Source: CAWDMC01 sp963803295
GTDB taxonomy: Bacteria; Acidobacteriota; Terriglobia; UBA7540
Reading direction: 5' to 3'
NCBI GenBank assembly: GCA_963803295.1
Contig: CAWDMC010000023.1
Coordinates: 186,001-250,000, forward strand
DNA length: 64,000 nt
Of the stretch, positions 1-8,126 are shown in pieces; positions within the stretch are counted from its first letter, which is position 1, and each line of letters begins with the position of its first letter. The position numbers and the translations under genes are program-made. The notes under the pieces are model-generated. The model saw nothing but the letters and a program-made list of their open reading frames with translations. It ran no database searches and was not told the DNA's origin.

Positions 1-322
1 CGATATAGCGCAGCTCGGAATGGCTGAGGGTGTAAAAAGTGACGGCTTCCTTCAGGGCGTGATCGTAGGCCAGCCGCTTGTATTCCATCGCAAAGCGTTG
101 TCCGATCCCGGTCTTCATTTCGTCGTTATACTTGGCCAGTTGGACCTGGCCGCGCAGCGCGTTGGAATTGTTGCTGATCTCCCGATAGATAGACCGCCGC
201 AGAACCCTGCGGTTGAGGTAGCGTTGAACCCACGCCTTCACCGGCTCGGTCAGGCAGGCGGTGAAAAACGACGTGATAAGCGCGGTCGCTAGGATTTTCT
301 CCCAGCCGATGTTGTCGGCCAT
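1..322 (-). CDS. Hypothetical membrane-anchored protein, C-terminus beyond window
   Basis: A frame read leftward from an ATG at 322 stays open to base 1, giving 107 codons of an incomplete gene. The N-terminus has one hydrophobic stretch (residues about 9-24, ATALITSFFTACL), which suggests a single membrane anchor. A basic cluster follows (QRYLNRRVLRRSIYREI), then a polar alpha-helical region. I recognise no domain. The 3' end lies outside the window, so its length and function cannot be judged. The amino-acid pattern (hydrophobic anchor, positive-inside cluster, amphipathic helices) looks genuinely coding. Confidence 0.6.
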   Translation of the reverse strand, partial: MADNIGWEKILATALITSFFTACLTEPVKAWVQRYLNRRVLRRSIYREISNNSNALRGQVQLAKYNDEMKTGIGQRFAMEYKRLAYDHALKEAVTFYTLSHSELRYI

Positions 323-514
323 GACTTTTTATAACCAGAGGACCAGTCAAAAACAAATAGTTTCCAGCAGGGCTCAGGCGGCAGTAGGCTGCGGTTTCGT
401 GGTGCCCTCCGTTCGACGGCTCAGTCGGGTGGCCTGATTGTATCCCAACCGCCGTCGCGCTGTCGGGATACGTGGGTTACAATCGTGCCGTACAAGCAGA
501 AACGGGGGTGCCGA

Positions 515-1156
515 ATGGGAAGCGAATCAGCCGAGTTGCAGACCCTTCCCAGAATCGAGACGCTCGAAAGGGCGAACAGGCGGTTGAGGCTGCTGGACTT
601 GCCCATTGCTGTGGTGGCCGTTGTTGGGCTCGGAATGGCCCAAGCGCCGCCCCGAGGTACTGTTGAGGCCGACACTGCATTGAACAAGGTTTACATGGAT
701 GAGAGTCACTGCCTGACTTCGCCCGATCTGCGGGGCGACAAGGACAACCCGATTTCGTGCTATTGCAGAGACGCGATTGCGGATGCCCGATATGTGTATT
801 TCACGTACATTCTTTCGGGAAAGGACAGGAACCTCAACGGCGTGTTTCTCTCGTTGCAGCGTTACGCCGAAGATAGGTGTAGTCGGGATCGTGCTCAAGT
901 CATCGATATGACTTTCATATCGAAGATGGACGAAGCGACCACATCGAAGGACTGGAAATGGGACGGCCCCGAGGTTGTGCGTACTTACCCGCCAGACGAC
1001 GTGATCCAACGGATTAAACCGAGCGGCGAACATGGCACAGGGCGGTGGTTGCCCTTCACGGTGCAATTGATCTACCGCGACGCACAGGGCCGTGTCACGC
1101 GAACGGAGAATTACTCAAGCCGTGAGTTAATTCCGGTTCTTCCTGGAAAGCCTTGA
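515..1156 (+). CDS. Hypothetical protein with N-terminal membrane segment
   Basis: 213-aa reading frame. ATG 515 is preferred because a G-rich ribosome-binding-like stretch (GGGGGTG, 504-510) lies just upstream; an in-frame GTG at 485 would add ten residues. Residues about 23-45 include a hydrophobic segment (LPIAVVAVVGLGMAQ) that could be a membrane anchor or signal. The rest is soluble, with four Cys near the middle (HCLTSPDL, SCYCRDA, DRCSRD) and no family I recognise. The protein is probably exported or anchored. No functional clue comes from its neighbours, which are an open membrane protein and an integrase scar. Confidence 0.55.
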   Translation: MGSESAELQTLPRIETLERANRRLRLLDLPIAVVAVVGLGMAQAPPRGTVEADTALNKVYMDESHCLTSPDLRGDKDNPISCYCRDAIADARYVYFTYILSGKDRNLNGVFLSLQRYAEDRCSRDRAQVIDMTFISKMDEATTSKDWKWDGPEVVRTYPPDDVIQRIKPSGEHGTGRWLPFTVQLIYRDAQGRVTRTENYSSRELIPVLPGKP

Positions 1157-1323
1157 AGGGCGGTCGCCCATTCCCGGTGACGAAGCGGTGACTAACGATG
1201 CGGAATTGTAGCCCGCGGGCGTCTATCGGTGTCAATGGCCGATGCGGTTTCACGGCCTGTAAAGCGCTGATTGCGGTACGGTAGTCCACTCTAGGCTACT
1301 TATGTCATATCTCGCTTTCCGGA

Positions 1324-1367
1324 CTTTCACGGCGGTAACGCGGGTTCGAATCCCGCCGGGGACGCCA
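1324..1367 (+). other. tRNA-Glu(TTC) 3' fragment, integrase attachment scar
   Basis: The sequence from the anticodon loop (CTTTCAC, anticodon TTC) through the variable region, the T arm (GCGGG-TTCGAAT-CCCGC), the acceptor 3' strand (CGGGGAC), the discriminator G and CCA matches bacterial tRNA-Glu. The 5' half is missing: the bases before CTTTCAC do not pair with GGCGG and there is no D arm. A tRNA 3' half starting at the anticodon loop is the usual footprint of tyrosine-recombinase integration, and a recombinase gene begins 71 bp away. This is not a functional tRNA. Confidence 0.8.
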
Positions 1368-1402
1368 ATACTTTTCAATGACTTATGGTCAACCCCGAGT
1401 TT

Positions 1403-1426
1403 TGTCCCGGGGACATTTTAGGGACA
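1403..1426. repeat. GGGACA palindrome and extra half-site beside the integrase
   Basis: TGTCCC-g-GGGACA is a perfect inverted repeat at 1403-1415, and a third GGGACA copy follows at 1421-1426. It lies between the tRNA-Glu scar and the stop codon of the recombinase. That is where arm-type integrase or excisionase sites, or a terminator, would be expected. There is no T-tract on the minus strand strong enough to call a terminator. Confidence 0.45.
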
Positions 1427-1437
1427 CAGCCCTGGGA

Positions 1438-2609
1438 TTATTTCTCCTGCGACCGAAGGCTAGCAACGACTCGTCGTTGGGCTCTACGTTTCGCCTGGGT
1501 CACGGCCTGAGCGTAGACGTCCATCGTGACTTTGGCCGATCCGTGCCGTAAGAGTTCCTGCATGACTTTTAACTCTTCCCCATTGCTTTGCAACAATGTC
1601 GTGTAGGAGTGCCGAAACGTATGCCACCCGATATTCTTGCTTATTCCCGCCCTCCTGGCCGCTGGTTGAATGTGGTATTGCATAACTTTCCCCAACCACA
1701 ACGGCTGCTTGCCACGCCTCTTGCCGGTGCATGCAGCGTCCGTAGCGAAGACGAAATCATCCGGCTTCATATACTTCGTTGTGTCGTACCAGGCGAGTAA
1801 ATCCTCAGCTACGTACGGGTCAATGGGAATCGGCTTCTTCGAGGCTTCTGTGTTGACCCTGCCGACCTTCTGGTCTACTACGGAGCGAAGCAAGTTGATG
1901 GTCAGATCTGAAAGCTCATATCGCACCATTTAAGTTCGCCCCTCCGGAGCCCGGTTGTCATACTCACCCACAGCAGTACTTGCTCACGCGGTCCCAACTC
2001 CCTGAGGAGACGTTGAAACTCGGATACATCCAATACAGCCGGGATGTCCTCGCGTTTGCGTACTCTGGCGCACGCCGATCCGCGGACGGGACCCGTGATT
2101 GGATTATTGTGTGCAAAACCCCAGCGGATTGCATGATTAAACAGAGCACTCATGGTGTTCCGGATCTTGGCCTTGGTACCCTTGGCGCGCTGGATCGAGC
2201 GCAACCATTGTTCGACGGCGACGGTGCGTATTTCATTTATCGAGGTCCTCTGCCACCGTGGGAGAACCCACGTGTTTAGTACTGATTCGCAACGATTACG
2301 CGTGGAATGGGCTTTGCCCTCTTCTCCGCGGTCGACCACCTCGTGCTCACAGAAATGAGCGACGAGGTCTCGCATGGTGATGGTTGGCAGCGCAGCCGCT
2401 CCCTCATCGAGCAAGTTCATGCGGAACCCCCTTGCCGCGTTCTCGGCAGCCGCTTTCGTACGATATTTCTCCTGCGTGCCGATCACGCGCTTCCGCATTG
2501 CTCGTCGTCCATCGGGCAATGTGGCGCGCCACCTGAATACCCAAATACGCTTACCACTTGAGGAGATGTCCAAGTTGACACCACCTCGCTGAATCCGCGT
2601 CCTTTGCAT
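1438..2609 (-). pseudogene. Tyrosine recombinase (site-specific integrase), frameshifted
   Basis: Two overlapping frames together make one phage-type integrase. The N-terminal part (2609 down to about 1915) carries the SAM-like core-binding domain and the first catalytic Arg (TTGLRRGEL). The C-terminal part (about 1915 down to 1438) carries the His-x-x-Arg box (HTFRHSY), the later His (RHGS) and the Tyr region (MDVYAQ). The break falls between KWCDMSF and SDLTINLLRSVV and needs a one- or two-base correction near 1908-1915. The start at 2609 is chosen because AAGGAG sits 8 bases upstream; an ATG at 2627 lacks this. All catalytic residues survive across the two frames, so this is a recent lesion or a sequencing error. 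It lies next to the tRNA-Glu scar, as expected for an island integrase. Confidence 0.85.
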
Positions 2610-2630
2610 CGGTTTTTCTCCTTTCATTTG

Positions 2631-2879
2631 TCAGGACACGGATCGCACTGGATGTGAGACTGAATTTAGCCTTGAACGCATCCAGATGTCCAACTCGGAT
2701 TTGAGGAAACGCCAATGGCGCCTTGTACCGTCGTTGAACGAATAGGCAGGCACAGCACGTTCGCGGGCCAGCCTCATTAGGGTCTTAGGATGAACCTTGA
2801 GGAACTGCGCAGCCTCAGAGGCGTCGACGTACGGTTCAGGATTCGAAGCAGGGTACGGTCCCGCAGTCAGCAAGCTCAT
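2631..2879 (-). CDS. Excisionase-like helix-turn-helix protein
   Basis: 82-aa protein with a MerR/Xis-type winged helix-turn-helix: VDASEAAQFLKVHPKTLMRL forms the HTH, and the following RHWRFLKSELDIWM matches the wing and C-terminal helix of excisionase-family proteins. The start at 2879 (MSLLTAGPY) is preferred because residues upstream of it are Cys-rich and unlike the family. It ends only 3-21 bp before the integrase start, so the two were probably co-transcribed. The likely role is recombination directionality or control of the integrase. The family is clear; the exact role is inferred from context. Confidence 0.75.
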   Translation of the reverse strand: MSLLTAGPYPASNPEPYVDASEAAQFLKVHPKTLMRLARERAVPAYSFNDGTRRHWRFLKSELDIWMRSRLNSVSHPVRSVS

Positions 2880-3150
2880 GTTCACGTGTCCCGTCGCGAA
2901 GCGAAGACAACAGGGATTGCCGCAGAGCAGTGACTCGCAACAATCCGGAGTGGCTCGGTGATCGCCGCATTTCGGGCGGTGACAGGCACAATCGTGATGA
3001 GGACCGTACCTTGCAGTCAAATTTCAGCGAATCTCACCTGTCGAGATCCTCACTACCACTACCAGTAACCCGGAGGGGCGCTCGAAAATCGTCGGAATTA
3101 GAGACAAATTTGGTCCAGCCCAGCCTGTTTCCTGACCCAGATCGCGCTAA

Positions 3151-3801
3151 CTAAGTTAAAGCGCTTGATACAAAAAGCTTAGACGATGAGGCCAACTTGG
3201 GGTCAGGCGGGAGACAGTGTTGCCCCGATGGTTCAGTTGACCGGAGAAGTTGCTGGCGTGGGTGATTCAGGACTTCCCGCATCTTGCTTTCAAAAGCCGG
3301 ATCGCGGCGTTGCGAATAGTAGGTGACCTTGTGCGGTTGCAAGGGCTGCGCTGCCAAAATCCGGTGGACGGTCGCCTTCGAGGCCCGGGCCAAGGACGGA
3401 TGTCCGGTCGCCACCGCCTCTCGGCGTACGTGTTGGGCTAAGGCTTGCCGCGTCCAAAGTTCGGCGGCGCAGCCGAAGTCCTTCGGCTTCGAGCAGGCTA
3501 AATGGACCACCCAGGCTTTAGCCTCTTCCGTCAGCTTGGGGGCACTGCCATGTGGAGCATCCTGGAGTCCGGCGGCCACCCCGACTTTCAACGCCCGGCT
3601 GACCCACTTGGCTACGCTCTTACGTGTGAGTTGGACGGCGCGCATGATGGCGGCGATGCTTTCACCCGAGTGGTAGAGCCACAAAACTTGAGCTCGCTGC
3701 ACATCGCGCCGCGGGGCCGTACGGGACTTGCGCAAGCGCTCCAGCAGGTCCACCTCGTGGGGCAGCAAGACCAAGGGAGAGCGAGTCGATCGTCTCGGCA
3801 T
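3151..3801 (-). pseudogene. IS630-family transposase, N-terminal half only
   Basis: The first about 180 residues are the helix-turn-helix DNA-binding half of an IS630-type transposase: VLLPHEVDLLERLRKSRTAP, then the SGESIAAIMRAVQLTRKSVAKW helix-turn-helix and the KATVHRILAAQ stretch that normally ends just before the catalytic domain. After YYSQRRDPAFESKMREVL the homology stops, the reading frame runs into unrelated sequence, and the whole DDE catalytic domain is absent. It is therefore an inactive remnant. Confidence 0.8.
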
Positions 3802-3825
3802 ATACCGAGCATAGCAAGCTTTTGA
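3171..3825. mobile_element. Internally deleted IS630 element (putative ends)
   Basis: CAAAAAGCTTAG at 3171-3182 and, inverted, TCAAAAGCTTGC at 3825-3814 flank the truncated transposase and could be the terminal repeats of an internally deleted copy. The match is short and centred on AAGCTT, so the boundaries are tentative. A palindrome TAGATATCTA lies just outside the right end, at about 3832-3841. Confidence 0.35.
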
Positions 3826-3862
3826 CCCTTATAGATATCTATCACTGAAACGATATACTAAC

Positions 3863-3977
3863 GGGGCTTCGCCCCAGCCCGGCGAGCATGTAGAGGCTCC
3901 GCTTGCGGGGGTAACACGGAAGTGATAGTCACCTCCGTTCATGAGACCGCCGAAGCGGTTGGTGGGCTGTGAGGCCC
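3863..3977 (+). ncRNA. Structured leader: four consecutive hairpins before the 536-aa ORF
   Basis: Four stem-loops follow one another. GGGGC-ttc-GCCCC is at 3863-3875. ACGGA-a-GTGA-tag-TCAC-c-TCCGT is at 3916-3938, nine pairs with one mismatch. ACCGC-CGAA-GCGGT is at 3946-3959. GGGC-TGTGAG-GCCC is at 3964-3977. The last stem ends 21 bp before the ATG at 3999 and 11 bp before its GGAG. Such density is not expected by chance and suggests a structured RNA: a 5'-UTR control element, or a functional RNA belonging to a mobile unit. No known riboswitch class is recognised. Confidence 0.55.
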
Positions 3978-3998
3978 GACCCCCAAACGGAGCCGACG

Positions 3999-5609
3999 AT
4001 GACCATACCACAGAGCGTGGCCGAGATTCTCAAAGCGCAGGTCACTCTGGAAGTGGAAGGGATTGACCGGATGTATCTGAATGTCTACGTTCCCCGTCTC
4101 CAGATCGTCGAGGGAGTCTTGGGGTTCATCCGTCGACATCGCGGTTATCCCGTAGCTTCCACGCGCATGGTGGAACCTATCACCCGGCAGTTTGTGGCGA
4201 CCATTGAAAAATTCGTACGCGATCACGGCATTCCCCTGGTAGCGTTCGAGAAAGGCCAGCGCAAAGAAGATGTCGCCGCCGCCCATCGCGCCGACTTCTC
4301 GGCCGCCGAAGGCGTGGTCTTCGTCGGCAAGGCGCAAGAGAAGTGCACAGTCTATCGCACCGAGAAGCGCCGCAATCCCCACACGGGAAAAACCTACGCC
4401 TGGATCGTCAAGTCCAGCGCCCTGGTGAATCATTACTACTTCTACTGTGTGGACCGCGACTTCGGCCCTTTCTTTCTCAAGTTCTGTTCCTACTTTCCTT
4501 ATAACGCCAAGCTCTGTCTGAACGGGCATGAGTATGTGAAGCGTCAACTCGAACAGCAGGGCATCGCCTATGAAGCCCTGGATAATGGCATTCTCTCCTG
4601 CCAGAACCCCAAGCGCCTACAGGCTCTTTGTGACGGTCTGTCGGCGGAAAAGATCGAGACGCTGTTGCGGAAGTGGCTGCGTCTCCTGCCGCACCCCTTT
4701 TCGGCTCGCGACCGGCAAGCCGGATACCGCTACGACGTTTCCATCCTGCAGATCGAACTCTCCCTTACCCAAGTGCTGGACCGCCCGCTGACCGGCCGCA
4801 TCTTCTTTGAAGAAGTGATTCGTGAAAACCTCGATATTGGCCGACCCAAACAAGTCCAACTCATCTTTGACCGCCGGGTCAGCCAGCGCACTCCGGGCTT
4901 GTTTCGCACTCGCGTCATCACCGACGGGGTGGTTCCCTCTCTGCATGTGGATTACAAAGGGACACGCCTCAAGCAGTACCATAAGGAAGGCCGCGCTCTG
5001 CGCACCGAGACCACCATCAACAACACCTGGGATTTTAATGTCGGCAAGCGCCTGATCAACCTGCCCAAGTTGCGCCAGATCGGCTTTCAAGCCAACCGCC
5101 GACTGCTGCAAGTGGAGAAAATCAGCCACGACTGCATCCTGGCGGAAGAGGCCTTCCAGCAAATGCATCGCCCCCGCCGAGTGGACCAGCAACGTGCTTC
5201 GGCGCTGCGCTTCGCCGATCCCAAGGTTCAGTCCCTATGCCACGCCTTGCTGGCGTTTCCGCAACTCCCCGGCGGATTCTCCAACCGTCATCTGCGCGAG
5301 CGCTTCGCGGCCCTCCTCGGGAAACCCGCCACGGCCCTCACCGCCGGACAGATGACTTATCATCTGCGCCGCCTGCGGCTGCATCAGCTCATCGAGCGCG
5401 TCCCGGCCACGCATCGCTACCGGCTGACCGACTTCGGTCTGCGCACCGCCTTGTTCTTCACTCGAACCTATAACCGTCTCTTGCGTCCCGGCCTGGGCAG
5501 AGTCCTTCCGGAATTCTCTAAACTCTCCTGCCCGTTGCGACGCGCTTTCGACAAACTCGACCGGGAGGTCACCGCATGGGTTCAACAAGCCCAGCTTTCA
5601 GCAGCATAA
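3999..5609 (+). CDS. Uncharacterised 536-aa protein, probable selfish or mobile ORF
   Basis: A complete frame with GGAG six bases before ATG 3999; the in-frame GTG at 3969 lies inside the fourth leader hairpin and is less likely. I recall near-relatives as multi-copy hypothetical proteins in soil bacteria but know no function. Strongly patterned stretches include FVGKAQEKCTVYRTEKRR, YYFYCVDRDFGPFFLKFCSY, CLNGHEYVKRQL and KQYHKEGRALRTETTINN. They are rich in Arg, Lys, His, Asp and Tyr, as in nucleic-acid enzymes. The C-terminal about 110 residues (MTYHLRRLRLHQLIERV, YRLTDFGLR) read like a winged-helix DNA-binding module. There is no DDE, HUH or Tyr-recombinase motif that I can assign. It stands alone between an IS630 remnant and a chopped MBL gene, which suggests it moves as its own unit together with the leader. 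Confidence 0.75.
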   Translation: MTIPQSVAEILKAQVTLEVEGIDRMYLNVYVPRLQIVEGVLGFIRRHRGYPVASTRMVEPITRQFVATIEKFVRDHGIPLVAFEKGQRKEDVAAAHRADFSAAEGVVFVGKAQEKCTVYRTEKRRNPHTGKTYAWIVKSSALVNHYYFYCVDRDFGPFFLKFCSYFPYNAKLCLNGHEYVKRQLEQQGIAYEALDNGILSCQNPKRLQALCDGLSAEKIETLLRKWLRLLPHPFSARDRQAGYRYDVSILQIELSLTQVLDRPLTGRIFFEEVIRENLDIGRPKQVQLIFDRRVSQRTPGLFRTRVITDGVVPSLHVDYKGTRLKQYHKEGRALRTETTINNTWDFNVGKRLINLPKLRQIGFQANRRLLQVEKISHDCILAEEAFQQMHRPRRVDQQRASALRFADPKVQSLCHALLAFPQLPGGFSNRHLRERFAALLGKPATALTAGQMTYHLRRLRLHQLIERVPATHRYRLTDFGLRTALFFTRTYNRLLRPGLGRVLPEFSKLSCPLRRAFDKLDREVTAWVQQAQLSAA

Positions 5610-5674
5610 AACTTGATTCATTTACACCAGATTTTTCGCTTCAAGATTTCTAGATACCCAGATGAAGGAATATC

Positions 5675-5806
5675 AGGCAGGCCCTTGCGGACTACGTACC
5701 CTACACACCGCTCACCGCGCAGAACTTGAAGAAGCTTGCCGAGTTGAAGCCGAAAACGCTCGCCATCGTGCACGGCTCAAGATCCCTCTTAAGACAGGTC
5801 AAATGA
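5675..5806 (+). pseudogene. MBL-fold metallohydrolase, C-terminal remnant
   Basis: Reading from 5675, the 43 codons before TGA give RQALADYVPYTPLTAQNLKK followed by LAELKPKTLAIVHGS. This matches the C-terminal helix and the final beta-strand/His segment (IVHGS) of MBL-fold metallo-hydrolases. No start or metal-binding HxHxDH part is present upstream. The gene appears to have been cut by the insertion or deletion that brought in the 3.85-5.65 kb unit. The last residues (RSLLRQVK) already diverge. Confidence 0.65.
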
Positions 5807-5848
5807 AAGCCAGAAGGGTCTATCGTAGAAAATTTGGCACAATAGGGG

Positions 5849-8044
5849 CTAGTAGCTTCCGTTCGTTATTCGCAGTACAGCACAGCCGCGTTTCAGCGGA
5901 ACTTGAATTTCCAGCACGTCATGCCGAAAGGAAGAATGAACCACTTGAGGTTCTTCCACGCCCGGGTGCAACGCTTCACAGCGCGGTTCGTGCCGCAAGC
6001 CCGAGAGGTTGCGAATTCTTACCGTCACCCATTCTGCCTCACCTCCGAAAACAACCGGTGCCGCATATCCGCGAGCCACCTCGAAGAGGTTGGCTTTCGC
6101 CGCCTCATTCTCCACTTCGATAGCGTGAGGCTCCAGCACCCACTTCTTCCCGCGCATGGCCGCCAGTAGGGGGCCATAGTCCAGATATTGTGAGTCTGCC
6201 GCCGGATCAGGTGTGATCGAATGGTCGTTCTTCGGATACGGCACCATGGGGTAGACGCCCATATACAGGTGACGCTGGAAGTAGGCGTCTGGATTGGGAT
6301 TGAGCGAGGCGCTATCGACTGTCCACACGATCCCGGGTTTGCGTAGAGCCAGAAAGCCTGTTCCATTCAGACAAGTGTACCCGTGTGCAGTCGGCCAGAT
6401 CTCTCCGAAGAAGCCATCGACTTCACGCATGAGATCCAGACGGTAAGACATACAGGGATTATAGAAAATAACCTTACCCGCTCCGTGCATCAGCGGTCCC
6501 AGTTTGGAGAGGGTCTTCTTCCACGATACGCCGAAATGGCGTCCCGGCCGGCCGTTGTACCAACCCACAATATCATCGGCTCCGAAATTAACCGGTCTCG
6601 CCCCGCTGGTAGTCAGGTCGACTCCCCACCAAATACGGTCGATAGCGAGGCCCGAAGAATCGGGGATCTTCTCAATCTGCCGGCGGGCCTGCTCGAGAAC
6701 ATCGGCTTCGTAGTCGGGGCCACTGGAGTCCATCACCACCAAGCCGCTAAGATTCGCCTCTTTGCCCGCTTCGTCTCGCCAGACTCCGTCGCCGATTCTA
6801 CGCCTAAGAAAGGTGACAGGGTCTGTCCAAAGGTACTTCTCCGGAATGTTCCGGTTTAGAGTCTTTAGACTATAGACGTCGGTCCACCCCCATCCGTCGA
6901 AGTTGTAGTAACTCAGGTAGTAGAATCCCTCCTTGCGCAGCATGCGGGCGCGGTCGTTGAGCACGCGATACGAGACCTGGTTCGAAAGCTCAGGTAATTG
7001 ATCGCCACCGCTATCATAACCGGCCGACCACCAAGTCTCGTCTTCCTTCACCGGCGGGAAGTACATCCCAAGGTACGGCCAATCAAAGGCCGCCTCCCAG
7101 AGGACGGTGAAAGCCATTCGCTTCAGACGCGCGACGTCGATCGAGCCACTCCAGCCGGAATAGGCACCGGTTCCGGCCATCTCTTGAACCGCGGGATTCG
7201 GGGGATCGAAAAACGACCGGTAGCGCTGCACCATCCAACGCAAACCGCCGCGCCAGCCGGCCTCGTGAGCCACGATGTCCGCAGCGAACTTGACCGTCCG
7301 TCCCTGGCCGAGACGCCTGTCAAGGCGGCGAAACATGACAACACCTTCGGCGTCCGTTGTCAGGCTCAGTTCGAGAATCGGATCCTCGGGCGAGAGCACC
7401 AAGCTCAGCCCAATCTCTTCCTGCGTCTCCAAGATGCTTGCCAACGGAAGACAGAAACCGCCTACTCCGGCGTACGGTCCATAGGTCCAGGAACACGCCC
7501 AGGAGCACTTCGACATGGGCTGCGGTTGCAAGGGATCCTGCCACTGTTCGTCAACGCCCAACCAGGACGTCCAGAATTGAGCACGATTTGGCTCCGGCCA
7601 CCGCAGCTTCGTGGCAATCGGAACCGTCCAAGGTTCTTCGTCGGACAATAGGTCGACTTCCCAACGCACACTCGCTTGCCCGGGAGAGAAACGCTGGAGC
7701 ATTTTGCAGTGCTTCTGATCCGGCCCCAGCAGCCGGGAAGTAAACTCTATACCTCCGCCTTCCAGCCGGCGAGCCGAGGCAGGTCCGTCGGTTCGGCAAC
7801 CCTCCAGCCTGGTTTCTCCGCTCAACATCCGCTCCAATTTTCTGGGCCCTATAAGGCAGCCTGCGATTCGGCCGGCGCCATCAAGGTGGATCGTCAGATT
7901 ATCGACCGCCACGGTATACGGCGCCACGGCGAGCTCATTCAATGCTTGAACTCCAACTCTGTCGGCTGCCGCTGAGACTTCCGGCACCAGCGATGAGTAC
8001 GCCCCGAACCCGAGGACTTTCAGCGTGAAGTCTCGACGGTCCAT
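5849..8044 (-). CDS. Tat-exported glycoside-hydrolase-like protein (paralogue 1)
   Basis: 731 aa beginning MDRRDFTLKVLGFGAYSSLV, a twin-arginine signal. Residues about 40-280 look like a beta-sandwich typical of the N-terminal domain of GH31/36/97-type enzymes. The middle has TIM-barrel-like strands with aromatic-rich segments (YLSYYNFDGWGWTD, LAIDRIWWG, VIFYNPCMSYRLD, VDGFFGEIWP), and the C-terminus is a small beta domain. The Asp in AIDRIWWG and the acidic residues of VDGFFGE are candidate catalytic groups by analogy only. It is closely related to the protein at 13091-15298, sharing for example GWRGGLRWMVQRY and MAGTGAY. It sits in a minus-strand run with GH31, GH97, GH28 and the receptor, so a role in periplasmic glycan breakdown is likely. 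The substrate is unknown. Confidence 0.75.
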   Translation of the reverse strand: MDRRDFTLKVLGFGAYSSLVPEVSAAADRVGVQALNELAVAPYTVAVDNLTIHLDGAGRIAGCLIGPRKLERMLSGETRLEGCRTDGPASARRLEGGGIEFTSRLLGPDQKHCKMLQRFSPGQASVRWEVDLLSDEEPWTVPIATKLRWPEPNRAQFWTSWLGVDEQWQDPLQPQPMSKCSWACSWTYGPYAGVGGFCLPLASILETQEEIGLSLVLSPEDPILELSLTTDAEGVVMFRRLDRRLGQGRTVKFAADIVAHEAGWRGGLRWMVQRYRSFFDPPNPAVQEMAGTGAYSGWSGSIDVARLKRMAFTVLWEAAFDWPYLGMYFPPVKEDETWWSAGYDSGGDQLPELSNQVSYRVLNDRARMLRKEGFYYLSYYNFDGWGWTDVYSLKTLNRNIPEKYLWTDPVTFLRRRIGDGVWRDEAGKEANLSGLVVMDSSGPDYEADVLEQARRQIEKIPDSSGLAIDRIWWGVDLTTSGARPVNFGADDIVGWYNGRPGRHFGVSWKKTLSKLGPLMHGAGKVIFYNPCMSYRLDLMREVDGFFGEIWPTAHGYTCLNGTGFLALRKPGIVWTVDSASLNPNPDAYFQRHLYMGVYPMVPYPKNDHSITPDPAADSQYLDYGPLLAAMRGKKWVLEPHAIEVENEAAKANLFEVARGYAAPVVFGGEAEWVTVRIRNLSGLRHEPRCEALHPGVEEPQVVHSSFRHDVLEIQVPLKRGCAVLRITNGSY

Positions 8045-8126
8045 GAATGGTCTCCCTGAGGAATTGAACGGTGCGGAGCTCCGGCGATCTCAGTGATGGT
8101 CGCTCGCCAAGCAAGCGTAGGTAGCG

